In this document: positions 10,821 through 22,440 of the stretch, in pieces
How positions within the stretch are numbered: position 1 is the stretch's first letter
How the letters are laid out: each line of letters starts with the position of its first letter
DNA from: Hyphochytrium catenoides
Taxonomy: Eukaryota; Sar; Hyphochytriomycetes; Hyphochytriales; Hyphochytriaceae
Assembly (NCBI GenBank): GCA_900088475.1
Contig: FLMG01004369.1
Coordinates: 1 to 23,753, forward strand
DNA: 23,753 bases
Reading direction: 5' to 3'
Program-made: the position numbers and the translations under genes
Notes under the pieces: generated by a model
The model's input: only the letters and a program-made list of their open reading frames with translations
What the model was told of the DNA's origin: nothing
Database searches by the model: none

Positions 10821-13753
10821 TTATAAGCAACATTCACAGGTTAAAGACATGATCCCTGTTAGACACAGAGGTTGAGGAGGAAGAGAGAGAGAGAGAGAGA
10901 TCTGGTGCAGGGTACCTTCCGCTGGCTTTGCCTTCTGTTCTAAGTCCTTCGTCTCTGCCGTCATCTTCATCAATGTATTGATGAGAAGTGTCTTCTCTTC
11001 TAAAAACTGCTCATCCTCTGCAGAGTGACGGACGATTGATTATCTCAGGCTTACAAGTGTCTTCTCCGTAGCACGCGTCCTCTCTGAATCTGCCCGTCAT
11101 TTCTCTTTCCATTCGTATAGCTCTCTCCAATAATCCTCTGTACGCCCTCATCTTTAGGCTCTTCTCCCTTCATCATCCCTGTCATACTCTCCGCCGCTCA
11201 CCTTTGTCTGTGTGGAAGTTCTGCAGATAGGCGATGAGTTTCTCTCTATTAGCAAGCAAGATCTGCCGGATATCATCGGGTTTTTTCGGGTTGGCCACAA
11301 AGACCTTGAAGACATGGAAGGCTTCAAACTGGATGTTGGCACTCTTGTCCCGCAGGAGATTCATCATCATCTTTAAGTTCGCCTTTATACTATGATATGA
11401 TGGACGTTGTTAACAGGAGGAAAGGGAACAAAGATGGCGAGAGACGGAGTCCCTGCGAGCTAGAAGACAGCAAGCGGAGAAGAGACAGAGGCTGACTTCT
11501 CTCTCACTGGTTATAGGCAAGCGGAGGAAGAATGGCCAATAGAGGGCAAGGGATACAGCTGTCATAAAGTGACAACGAAGGAAGAGAAGAGCTCTCGACC
11601 AACGTCTTTATAGAGAGACGGATCCCACTCTTCATCTCCATTCCCACCTGATGTAACGCATCATGACGTTGAAGTTTGAGCGATCCAGAAGGATCTCACC
11701 AAGGAGCTAGAAGACCAAGGAAAATGGCGCCCATCGTCAGACCAAAGCCGAGAAGAGCAAACAAGCAGCAAAAAGTTGCACACAGAGTCAGAATGGGAGG
11801 AAAAAAGAATCGCGCATCGGAAACTGCGATATGGGCTAGCTTAGTGTACCTTCAATGACTGCCGTCTGGTGACGTAGTTCTCGGACTGAAGAAGTGATTT
11901 GTATTTCTCGAAGACCTTGGCAACGAACAGAGTTAAAGGCCCGCCCAGCAGGGAGAGAGAGAGAGGGGGAGAGAGTGGACGTCAGCACGTCAGAGTATCT
12001 CTTGCTTAGCTAGTGAAAACCTTTGGTTGAGGTCCAAAGAAGCTCGGCGTCCCACGCATCAACTCTCCCTGTCACCTATCCTTAATGGTGCGTGCCTCGT
12101 ACGTCAAGCTCTGCATGCATCGCAGCTTCCTTACCTCATCGAAGTGCGTATCGAAAAACTCCGCTGTGCTGTTCTTATGCCGAGTGAGCAGGTCTTTCAG
12201 GGTGGTGAAGGCGTCCGCAGCCATATCGAAGTTCGGGAGATGAACGTATTTGTCGAAGAACTGGTGACAAAGAGAAAGAAGGCGTGAGCAATTTAGCAAG
12301 CGCAAGATACAGAGCGAAAGGAGGAAGTAGCGGGACACGGAGAACAGATATAGAAGGGCGGAACAGAGCTGGCCTGGAGGGGCAAGGGCGACAAGGAGGT
12401 GGATGGGTAGGCTTGGCATAGAGTCAGAAGCGTCACAGTGTACTTACTTTCCACAGGTTGGGAGAGAAGAGAATCTGTCTCGCTAACTGCTCGTGCCGGA
12501 TAGTCTAGAAAATAGTCTCGCCTTAGAAGGACGGACGAACACCTCCTTTCTGATCTAGGTCTCTCCCTCTCTCTCTGTCCCTCTGTCTCTGTCTCTCTCT
12601 GCTACTTTGCCTCCGCGACTCCAACGTTCGCCCTCCATTACTTTATGTTAAGGAGCCTTAGCTACCTGCATCTCTCACCTCTCGAACCATGGAACCACAG
12701 CTCAGGACGATGTCTGGGTTCTCATAGCCAGCAATTAGCTCGTCCATGATAGCAGGGTTTCGGGCTACGTACGTAGAGAAGTTTGCCAAGTCTCGACGCA
12801 TAACGTTGTTATAGATCTGCGCTACGTGCTTTCGAGCCTATGGAAATGAAGGGGAGAGAGAGATATCTTTACCGAACGAGGAAAGCATCCCACACAAAAT
12901 TCTCGGCCTAGCACTAGCAGTCCTGCTGCCTCCATCCTCAACCCTCTGCCTCGCGCTTCTTTGCAGGAATCACTTCTCTCTCTCTCTCTTCTCTCTTGCA
13001 CTATCTTGATCCAGTTCACACCCATTTGGATCTACAATGCCTGGCCCCAGAGCTATGTACCTCGAAGGATAAGCTGGGCATACTAGTCAGGAGCTTTACT
13101 ATCAAGTTCTCCTTAATCAAATGCTCTGACAACGTGGCGCATTTCTGTGGGCTGGATTCACTGTCCACCTGACAGGGACGGTGAAGTAGGAGGGCAGCTC
13201 AGTTTGACAAAATGCGGGACTAGGCATTTAAGGGGATAGAAAGCTAAATAATAGACAGGTGAGGCGGTGGTAAGGAGAGGAGAATAGAAAAGAGCAAGAG
13301 GGTGCGAAGAGAGGACAAGGCAGGATGCTAGCGGATGGAGGTGTGCAAACTAAGTTAAATGAGAACCGTCCAGGCAGCGACCTACCAAACATTCGTCCAT
13401 TCGAAGAGAAAGACAGACCAGAAGGACAAAGCCAAAGAAGAGAGAAGGAGTGAGAAAGGAAGAGAGAAATCAGGCGGGGAAGCCGGCAAGGTGTCAATCT
13501 ACCTCTCCGTAGAGCATCAACTTTATCTGATTTAGTCGCTTGGTAACTTCATCTTGGCTCTACGAGGTATAAGGAGTCAGCCGTCTTTCGTATACGTATT
13601 GATAGGGGAGGGCCAAGCAAAAAATCCGCGCAAAAGAGAGAGCTTCACCTGCTCCAAGGCCTGTTTCTGATCGCTCGTCAGCGGTGCGGCTAGGGCCTCC
13701 TTGAGCTGCTTCACCAGCTGCTCGGGCGTCTTCTTCCTCTTAAAGATACTCAT
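10821..13753 (-). CDS. CAB39: MO25 / CAB39 (calcium-binding protein 39) homologue, 11 exons, about 353 aa
   Basis: MO25 is an ARM/HEAT-like helical-repeat scaffold. In the known family it binds STRAD and activates LKB1 and germinal-centre (STE20) kinases; that role is inferred here. Exons, high to low: 13753-13649, 13559-13503, 13168-13061, 12837-12679, 12504-12448, 12260-12135, 11915-11850, 11706-11648, 11389-11202, 11017-10916, 10855-10821. Phases agree throughout and the CDS is 1062 nt. Diagnostic stretches: [15 protein letters not shown] at the N-terminus; [139 protein letters not shown]. Length is close to the usual 335-345. The weak point is the end: the last intron (10856-10915) is 60 nt, has a CT microsatellite as its pyrimidine tract, and read-through would also stay open to the same stop. 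Confidence 0.93.
10881..10900. repeat. (GA)n microsatellite in last MO25 intron
   Basis: About nine GA dinucleotides on the plus strand, read as (CT)n on the MO25 sense strand. They sit just upstream of the proposed AACAG acceptor of the last intron, where they can serve as its polypyrimidine tract. Confidence 0.7.
12558..12600. repeat. CT-rich tract in MO25 intron
   Basis: CT-rich on the plus strand, hence GA-rich on the MO25 sense strand. It lies in the intron between the fourth and fifth MO25 exons. It has short interruptions (GTCC, GTCT) and no coding sense. Confidence 0.8.
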
Positions 13754-14438
13754 TGCTGGCGTTCAGCAGAGCGAGAGACCGACGATGATGTAGAGAGAAG
13801 CCGCTGACTCCGCCGCAGCAGTGGGCTCTGCGCCCGTTTGTCTTTCTAGCGTCTGCACTACGCTTTCTTTCCTCTTCGGTGTGTTCACTTCTGTCTTCAG
13901 AGAGACTCCGAAGATGTAGGGCAAGCTGGCGATCTCCGAAGCCTTTGCCTCCGTTCTCTACGTAGTGTTTCCCCAGATGCGCTGTCTTCCCTGCTTCCCT
14001 TTGAAGACAGGAAGAGGCCAAGGAAGAAACAGCCAAAGGCATCAACGAAGAAGGAGAGAGAAAGAGTGAGAGAGAGCCATACGGATGAGAGTGGAAGAGA
14101 CGGAATAATCCAAAAAGCGAGCAGAGCAGAGATACAGCAAGAGATGAGAGAGAGCAGAGAGAAAGAGGAACGAGACAAGAGACAGTGGCGCTCTGTGTGG
14201 TGCGGCTGGCCGTTACCGCCTCAGGAAAACGACACGGGATCAGGATAGGCAATGATTCAGAATAAACACCGCAATGTTCATTATAAAACCCCATTCATAA
14301 CATCATATCCAAGAATTTATCATCCCATGGACCAGAAAAAGACCTGCTCCTATGTACGACCACCTACATGAATGTTAAGAATGTTCCCTTCTCATGGTAA
14401 ATCCTTGAGTTTGATGGGTGTAGCATCACCGTTACCGG
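13754..14438. other. Divergent spacer upstream of MO25 and the MFS carrier
   Basis: Probably carries the MO25 promoter and 5' UTR on the minus strand, and possibly distal control sequence for the plus-strand carrier. A TATAAA is present at 14282-14287 in an AT-richer patch, but it lies about 460 bp from the carrier's start codon. Ser/Leu-rich and Arg-rich frames over 13740-14294 come from purine/pyrimidine-biased DNA and show no domain. An AATAAA at about 14261 on the plus strand has no gene to belong to. Confidence 0.4.
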
Positions 14439-14756
14439 CTACCATTCCGTCCAGCACTTTCTCCTTGTAGAAGCTTTCTCCTTGTAGAAGCTCTGCCTCA
14501 TCGGCTCATCGGCCATCATCACAGGCAGAAGCTTCAAGAATTGAGCTGCGTAAAGAGGCACGAACAGCCAATGTGGAAGCTCCAAGGCTGTTGCTGCGCG
14601 CAGGATAGAGAAGACAGAGAACAAGGCGAGAGGAGCAGACCTTGAGATACTTGCTCTTGCCGTAGTATCTGAATAGACAAGCTGAAGTAAGTGCATAGGC
14701 GGCGGGTGCCAATATGCTGCCGGCTGCTTGGCGGTGAAAGAATGAGTACCAGCCAT
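14439..14756 (-). CDS. Possible small membrane-protein frame, unrecognised (uncertain)
   Basis: Not recognised. The minus strand has an open frame from ATG at 14756 to a stop at 14439. It includes a hydrophobic stretch (LALFSVFSILRAA) and a well-formed segment (ELPHWLFVPLYAAQFLKLLP). A GT at about the third codon and a good acceptor (GTCTATTCAG) would also allow a spliced form that keeps this frame. The last residues are altered by a perfect 17-bp tandem duplication (14458-14491). The neighbouring frame beyond the duplication stays open for about 20 more codons to a TGA near 14390, which suggests a longer ancestral C-terminus. It overlaps the carrier's N-terminal coding sequence antisense at 14742-14756. 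It may be only a shadow frame. Confidence 0.3.
   Translation of the reverse strand: MAGTHSFTAKQPAAYWHPPPMHLLQLVYSDTTARASISRSAPLALFSVFSILRAATALELPHWLFVPLYAAQFLKLLPVMMADEPMRQSFYKEKASTRRKCWTEW
14458..14491. repeat. Perfect 17-bp tandem duplication
   Basis: The unit TTTCTCCTTGTAGAAGC occurs twice, back to back (14458-14474 and 14475-14491). Because 17 is not a multiple of 3, it shifts any reading frame crossing it. It lies inside the possible minus-strand frame and about 250 bp upstream of the carrier start. Confidence 0.95.
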
Positions 14757-16780
14757 CGCGACTTCCCAAGAAGAGGATCAGATAAGCGGACGGGCGCAGC
14801 AGGCTATGACGCTGTAGAATCGGACTCTCCGGCCGCGGCGATCGGGAATCCTGAGCTGCCCAAGCCCCCAAACCGTCCTCCATTCAGGAAGCCCGGATCT
14901 TCGAGAAAGAATCAGGTGTTCGGACCCTCTGCCAGTTCAGAGCCTTCGCCAGTTGTCATGTGTGATATTCCTCTATCACCTGCTAGGCGACCCATGGAGT
15001 TGACTGAAGCGCTTTCATTGGCAGAAAGGAAAGGGTACGTCTTGTCTGGCTGTACCTTACGAGAACTCTTCCAAGGGTCTCTCGACCTCTGCTCTGAACC
15101 ACTTCTTCTTCTCCGTCTAGTCAGAAGATGGAGATAATGAGCGAGTCTGAGAGAACGCAGGGTGAATCTTTCCTGGACCGTCATGCGACAATGCTGACCG
15201 CCTGCCTTGGTAACATTAGTACAGCGGTAAGACCGTGACTATCACTCTATTCTATAACCACTTGTCCAAGGCCGTGTGCTAACACTCTCTCCGTCCTATG
15301 GCACCCTCCAGTACAATCTGGTCATCATTGATTATGTGCTAAAGATGATGAATGAGGATTATCCCTCGTGGGGCGTGTCCTTCACCTCCCTCATCGCAGC
15401 TTGCTCCCTCGCTGGAGCTATTGTCGGCCAGCTCACATTTGGATATATTGGAGATGTGATGGGGAGAGAAAAGGTAACATAAGTCACCACGTTGAAGTTT
15501 CTGCTTCTGTTGCGGGTTCGATGCTAACTCTCCTAACCTCCGCTGTGCGCCCAAGCTATTCCTTAAGTGGCTGTGGCTTTCGATTTCTGACATTGTCTTC
15601 GGCTCCATTTCTCCAAAGAGTTTATTATGTTGTTGCTCTGTTCGGATGTATATCTCTCTGTCTGTCTCTCTGTCTCAGAATCTTACCGTGGTACTCCGAC
15701 CGACTATTACAGGGCATGATTCTCACCCTGGCACTGTCAGTCCTAGGTGCTGCTTTCAGCAGTGCTCTCACCTGGGGCAACCATGTCGTCTACTACGTTC
15801 TCGCTCTCTCTCGGTTCATCTTAGGGCTAGGCGTGGGCGGAGTGTATCCTCTCTCGGCCACTTCCGTTGCGGAGTCAACTCAGGGAGATAGTGGAAAGGC
15901 TTTCCGTGTGGCATTAGTATTCTCTTTCCAGGGCTGGGGTCAGCTGCTTGGGCCTGTTGCTGTAGCTGTGTGTGTGTCTCTATTCTCTACATCACAGTTT
16001 ACCTGGCGACTAGTGCTTATGCTAGGGGTCTTGCCTGGCACGTTCGTCCTCTACCGCTCTCTGCGTAGCAGAAGAAATTCACATGGTGTACCAGTAGGGT
16101 CTGGAGGTAGTCAACCCTCTTTCCTGTCTCTGCTGAGTAGAAGAGAGTACTGGGGAAAGCTTGCTGGGACAGCTGGGACGTGGTTTCTGTTCGACATTTG
16201 CTTTTATGGAAACATTATTTTTGCACCAACAGTTCTTAACGCTGTCTTCGACTTTAAGGACAGTGATGTGGGCACCACCGCCGCTTACTCAGCTCTATTA
16301 GCAGCCATTGCCCTACCTGGCTACTACTTCTCCGTCTGCTTTGCTGAGAAGCTTGGCAACAGAGTGATACAGCTTCAAGGCTTCGCTATGATGACAGTGA
16401 TCTTTGCCGCTATGGGCTGCTGGTATGAGGAGCTACAGCGACAGAAGGGCTTGCTTCTCCTTATATATGGACTCACCTTCTTCTTTTCCAATTTTGGACC
16501 CAATGCGACAACATTTGCACTACCAGCTGAGACCTATCCTCCAGAGGTCCGGGGTCGCTTCAATGGGATCTCAGCTGCCGCAGGAAAGCTTGGGGCCACC
16601 TTAGGGGCAGCCTTGTTCAAGCCTATCTTCGTGAGCTATGGGCCTGCAGTGGTATTGATCCTCTGTGGGGTTGTGTCTTTTCTAGGATGGCTTCTCACTT
16701 ATTTATTCGTGGCTGAGAAGGCAGAGCGACGTGACAGTAAGCCACCACCTTCAAACCAGCCAGGGGTGGTAGTTCTTTGA
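14742..16780 (+). CDS. MFS transporter, inorganic phosphate:H+ symporter-like, 4 exons, about 542 aa
   Basis: A major facilitator superfamily carrier, probably in the plasma membrane, resembling PHT1/Pho84-type phosphate:proton symporters; substrate is inferred. Exons: 14742-15034, 15121-15226, 15312-15473, 15713-16780; total 1629 nt, phases 2, 0, 0. About the first 115 residues form a polar, Pro/Ser-rich cytosolic extension. The first membrane helix follows (TACLGNISTAYNLVIIDYV), with the MFS loop motif GYIGDVMGREK closing exon 3. Exon 4 holds the GLGVGGVYPLSATSVAES motif (about residues 225-242), WFLFDICFYGNIIFAP, and NFGPNATTFALPAETYPPEVRGRFNGISAAAGKLGA, split here as the family's late motifs. 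In the PHT1 signature GGDYPLSAT the Asp is expected where this protein has Val231, so strict phosphate specificity is doubtful. The chosen start is the second ATG of the open frame. A later Met (14957 or 14994) is possible and would avoid the antisense overlap. Confidence 0.88.
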
Positions 16781-17178
16781 AGGTTGTAGCTAGGCTAGAT
16801 GATCTGCCTTGGGGAGTAACCCTCTTCCGCCATTGCTCCAGGCTATAATCTCTTTCATTGACTATCCAATCCTGGAACTGTGTCGCCTTTCAAAGGCTCG
16901 AACGGTAGGCGCAGTGGACTCAGGAGGATGGATCACAACTTTTTTCTCTTTCACCCCCCATTTGCTAAGGTTTGAACCCCACTTTTTTTTGTTAAGCTAT
17001 GATAGCGGTCGATTATATCCCTGTTTAGTCGTAATGTGAGATAAAACGGGAAAGGACCCGGCTATTCAACAGTGAAAGAGGGAGCAGGACAACCTAGAAC
17101 TGTTCAAGAACGGATACAGAGAGGCGGAGTTGGTTGGAGGTTAGATGAAAGAGAGGTCTATTAATACTAAGAATCCTT
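16781..17178. other. Tail-to-tail spacer between MFS carrier and UBE2T-like gene
   Basis: About 400 bp between convergent stop codons, presumably two 3' UTRs. No domain-bearing frame and no perfect AATAAA on the plus strand close to the carrier stop were seen. A T-run lies near 16983-16990. A tRNA-like B-box match on the minus strand near 16970 was examined and rejected. Confidence 0.6.
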
Positions 17179-18583
<1,405 letters not shown>

Positions 18584-19370
18584 CTATGCTAGACGTGATG
18601 AGCACTAGTGATTGAGCACGAAGTAGGCTACGCCACACTGAGATGTGACGCCTAAGCCGGTCAACAAAGAAAACTCCAGCTACTTCGTGCACAAATGGCA
18701 GAGCAAGAATCTGCTACCACGTTATCCCCTCAAACGCGATCGTGCTTATCGCTCAAAACTCAAACGCAGAGAGGAAGAAAGAGACCGGCGACGGAGATGA
18801 GGGACAAACCTGGAGAGCAGATCAAACTCAAAGCCGCCCCGCTTCCTAGTTTCTCTGCGTCTTGATCTTCTGCTGTCTTCGCTGCGGCTTCCAGGCAACC
18901 CCCGCACCGCTCGCTTGAGGTACAAACGCCGTCCGTCCGCTGTGCTTGACGAGGGAACTGAAGGATAGGGCCTAGAACCTCAGAAGAGACTTGATAACAG
19001 AGAGAGGCGGGGGAAGAACTGTAGCCGAGATGGAAGCTCAGACAGAGGAAGAGTGTTGAGAAAAGCAAAGACAGAGGTGAATCAACTCGGCAGACAGAGT
19101 TAAGCAGGAGATATGGCACTTGTTAATCATCAAGATGGTGGAGTTTTGAGAGAGAGGGAGTGGCTAGAGATCTGGGGAAGTCGGAAGAAAGGGATGTAAG
19201 AAGAGGGAGAGAGAGAGGCAAATAGCGAAACAGAGAACCGATACATTCATAGGACAGTGGATCGAGACAGAGTTCCGCCGTCCAGTATAAATGCTAGCGA
19301 TAGCACTCGGAGAGAGACAATTTAAGGGACAAGAGATTTGGATACGCATCACCTCGATTTCCTACTACCA
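18584..19370. other. Upstream region of the UBE2T-like gene
   Basis: No gene supported. It probably holds the promoter and 5' UTR of the UBE2T-like gene, and possibly a 5' non-coding exon, because the sense strand reads GCATAG immediately before the ATG. Purine-rich stretches (GAGAGAGGGAG types) occur near 19147-19217. Short Leu/Ser-rich minus frames, such as one at 18760-19119, have no recognisable domain. Confidence 0.45.
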
Positions 19371-20312
19371 TGTTAAAACTCATATTACTATTACTAATAC
19401 TAGTGCTATTATATAGCGCATGCATGAGATACTACTAGACTAAGGGAGGTATGATTACTGACGGACTTGACCACCAATATACACAAATTTGCTCCAAATG
19501 AGAGAGCACGAGGATGGGTAGGTAAATTAGACATTGTAGTCAAACTTTAAGTGAAAGCGTGAGTAGGAGTAATATGCCTGAACAAAAAAGGAGCCGGCTT
19601 CTCAGTCTCTCCATAAGGGTCGGCACGTTTAAAAAGCCTAGACAAACTCTATACGGGTACTCAAACAGGAGACAGCAGCGGAAGGTACATCAGAAAACTA
19701 TATCTCCGCTTGGCGGGTGGGCCAGACTATGCAAAGTTAAAGTAATTTGAGCTCGAGCATGGCTGGGTGGGAGCCATCCACACAAGACCTACACTAGACG
19801 TAGATAATTGAGGGTGGGTGAGCCCTTGTTATACCTAATTGAAGGTACAATAGTACACTAGCTGACAACAAAAATGGGCGGGTGGTGCTTTCTACAAGGA
19901 AGCTAAAAAAATTATTACTCCCGCTTGAATTATTAATGTAGGCTGACACTAACTACGGATTCAATGCCGTAGCGCAATAATAGGCGTTGGCGGTCCAAGA
20001 ACAGTCCTTTCATTCTGGAGAAAATTTTGAAATCTTATTCAACGGGTAACCATCGCTTTATCACTAATACAAGGCTCACCTGTTCCACAAAATCATGCCC
20101 AGGGGTTTCTTATCCCAAATCTGTTCTTCGCCCCACCACACTGAGATCAATTTTGGCGGGAAAAGAATGATAAGGGGTACGAGTCAGGGTACCAGTTCTG
20201 GAACACTTTTGTAAAAAAACAGACTCGCCCGATTCATGTCAGAAGCTCAGATGGCCTTCTCATGAAAGCGATGAGTCCGTACCTCCTTATTATGCTGTTC
20301 CTAGACCTCGTG
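19371..20312. other. AT-richer intergenic DNA, probably transposon-derived
   Basis: No coding gene. The segment is AT-richer than the host genes and holds the GGGYGGGT-like motif cluster listed separately. It adjoins the 3' end of the pogo-type transposase remnant. It is plausibly the non-coding end of that element, but I could not define a terminal inverted repeat or target-site duplication by eye. Confidence 0.45.
19513..19885. repeat. Cluster of G-rich GGGTGGG / GGGCGGGT motifs
   Basis: Five related G-rich motifs lie on the plus strand: GATGGGTAGGT (about 19513), TGGCGGGTGGGCC (about 19711), GGCTGGGTGGGAGCC (about 19761), GAGGGTGGGTGAGCCC (about 19810) and ATGGGCGGGTGG (about 19874). The last four are about 50-63 bp apart in otherwise AT-rich DNA. 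On the opposite side of the transposase remnant, GCCCCCACCC at about 22799 is a similar motif in inverted orientation. They may be subterminal transposase-binding repeats; that is inference. Confidence 0.5.
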
Positions 20313-21146
20313 TCAAGATCCTCCGTGGTCTGTTCTGCGCTCTCCAAGTGTACGAGTAGCCAATTTTCCAGAGGCGTAAAACTGCATTACCCACTGTGAA
20401 ACAGAGATACCCATACATTTGCAATTGCTGCAGTACCTGGCAGATGTATGTCTCCTCTTCGTCTTATCTGTTTGCTGCTCTTCTTGCTCATCAGCGATAT
20501 TGCCATCATCTTTAGCTTTCGTGCTTTGACCTTGTCTACTCCTCTTCCTCTTGTGTCTTTGTGCGCGGCCTCCCCTGTTCTGCGCCCTTCGTAGCCGATT
20601 AGAGAGGGAGTCCTCCTTGACCATTAGGCGAGACTCATTCTTCTCTTTCTCTTGTTCTATCTTCTTCCACTCTGACGCAAGTAGTAGAGTATGGGTGAGA
20701 AGTCTTGCTGGTGGTTGTTCAACCATCACTCTGTTGGCCCTTCGTTGTGGCATCGTTCTCCTTCTTTTACCCTTCTTGTTGGAGCCAAAAGGGTGAAGGT
20801 CATTATCGGATACAATAATCTGATATGATCTCCATCCTTGAAAATCTATCCCTTGCCTTTGCAGGCTTCTCTTATCCCTGTCACTGAATGCATCTAACGG
20901 TAAAGGGTCCACCCGAGGCTTAACCTGTCCGTACGATGATGCAGGACGAACGTTCTCTTTCATCTCAGATGGGTTTACCTTCTGCCTGTTGACGGGCCAG
21001 ATGCCAGCGCTTTCCCATGACTTTGCAGTGACATCCGGGCTGACTGCCTTCCTGAAAGCCTCGTAATAAACTCTCGCTCTCTGATCTCTTGGTAGAGATC
21101 TGCCTTTCGTCTCAATCAATCTTACGGTAGCAGCTACGATTGGCTT
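20313..21146 (-). pseudogene. Pogo / DDE_1-type transposase, C-terminal remnant
   Basis: The open frame runs from just after a stop at 21147-21149 to a stop at 20313. It resembles the end of pogo/Tigger/Fot-type DDE_1 transposases. Seen: RVYYEAFRKAVSPDVTAKSW followed by ESAGIWPVN, matching the family's conserved helix and 'GI.P.N' motif after the last catalytic Asp; then a Lys/Arg-rich region (KKGKRRR, HKRKRSR) and a Cys pair (CSNCKC) near the C-terminus. The CENP-B-type DNA-binding domain and the DDE catalytic core are missing. I found no trace of them in the next 1.3 kb upstream on this strand, so the copy is truncated or interrupted. An AAAG acceptor-like site precedes the open part. Domestication of the fragment is possible but unsupported. 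Confidence 0.65.
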
Positions 21147-21149
21147 TCA

Positions 21150-22440
21150 TTATTAGAAAGAGTGAATTATTTTCTTCATTAGAAAACCAAAGTAGTAGTA
21201 AGAAGCTAATAACCGCAAAAGGTCAAAAAGACAAGAAGCAGAAGAGGAAAGCAACAAGGAAGAGTCTTTTCGATAAACAACGCCATGAAAGCAACCACCC
21301 ACCAGAAGAAGAAAGATGATGATGGTGTTGACCACAGTGAGGACAACTCAACAAACATTTGCATTTATTTTTTGTTGTATTCATCTTCATCACGTTGTTG
21401 AGCCCTTCTTCTCCTTTCTTCACTACTCCCAATACTATCGTCCAAGGCTCCACCACTTCACCAATAGCGTCCATCTTTGTTAGATTTGGTCGCGCCAATG
21501 CTGCCGTGCTCTGCCGACAACAACATGCCACCACCATAATCACCATCATCAATTCTGAGTACCGACGCAGAAGGCATGAATTTCTGTATATTATAGGGAA
21601 GAAGGACATCTATAGCAGCAGCATGAACGATAATGATGGCTTGCTGCCTTTCCTCTTCGTTGTTGTTCTTTTGATTACAGCCGCTCCGAGTATTCCTATA
21701 AACAAGCAGAAGTGCTGTTAATAGCAACTCTATCTCTTTACAATATAAGTCCCGCCGATCCTAAGAGGCATGGTAGCAGGAAGCAGTCATTTTACCCGTG
21801 CTTCATCTTGCCGAGGCCACCAAGTGTGCCCTTGTTATTGCTTTCAGCCTTTTCTGAATCTCATTTCGGTCACCAGCAGCAGCATGCAGCCCCTTTCCCG
21901 ATAGGATAGCTACAGTTCTCTACTACTTACTGCTGCTGCTCGACACGTCGTGATGCCCAGGTAGCTCCATCATCGCCTTCAACAAGCGTTGCTATGGCAA
22001 GTAAATACCTGTCCTCTCTTCTTCTTTGCGTTCGAGTAGTAGTAAGTAGGCCATATTGAGGGCTCCCCGGTTGCTCTAGTAGTGAAGAAAGGAAAGTAGT
22101 AGTAAAACCACAAGAAAGAAGAACACGAGGGAAACCTAAACTATTCCAAAGCTAGCGCACCACGTACTTGCACTTAGCAACAAGGGAAAACGGAAGAAAA
22201 ATTTATTATGTCCTGTCATCAACAACAAGGGAAAAGAAGAAGAAGAACCAGTGACTACTACCACCATATGCATATAATATTACTCCATAACAAATAGAGG
22301 AAAGGGGAAAGAACGAAGCTGCGGAGATCGGATCCATCACAGAGACAGCAGGAAGGCGGTTAGGCTCATCACTTATCATCATCATAATCAAGCGAAGCAG
22401 GAGAAGAACAAGAAGGAACAACGAAAAAGAGTAAGCCCTA
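21150..22440. other. Compositionally distinct non-coding block, possibly an insertion
   Basis: The stretch is rich in trinucleotide-like runs: AGTAGTAGTAAG at about 21192 and 22034, CACCACCATAATCACCATCATC near 21530, CTGCTGCTGCTCG near 21930, and AAGAAGAAGAAC near 22235. A CAACAAGGGAAAA repeat occurs at about 22179 and 22225. Frames of up to 128 residues exist on both strands but translate into low-complexity Ile/Val/Leu or Ser/His strings with no domain. It lies exactly where the catalytic part of the pogo transposase should be. No terminal repeats were found. Confidence 0.35.

Noticed and set aside
13740-14294. 184-codon minus-strand frame running into the MO25 start
   Set aside because: Ser/Leu-rich, no domain, and its end overlaps the MO25 start in another frame; it lies in the presumed promoter/5' UTR.
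16965-17040. Minus-strand GTTCAAACC match to a tRNA B box
   Set aside because: The flanking bases do not pair as T-arm and acceptor stems, and no A box lies at the right distance.
18760-19119. 119-codon minus-strand frame upstream of the UBE2T-like gene
   Set aside because: Leu/Ser/Cys-rich with no recognisable family. It could be a 5' UTR shadow, and no splice link to the E2 gene was evident.
21359-21721. 120-codon plus-strand frame with a signal-peptide-like start
   Set aside because: The hydrophobic N-terminus comes from TTC/TTT-rich DNA; the rest is low complexity, and an equally long frame exists on the opposite strand.
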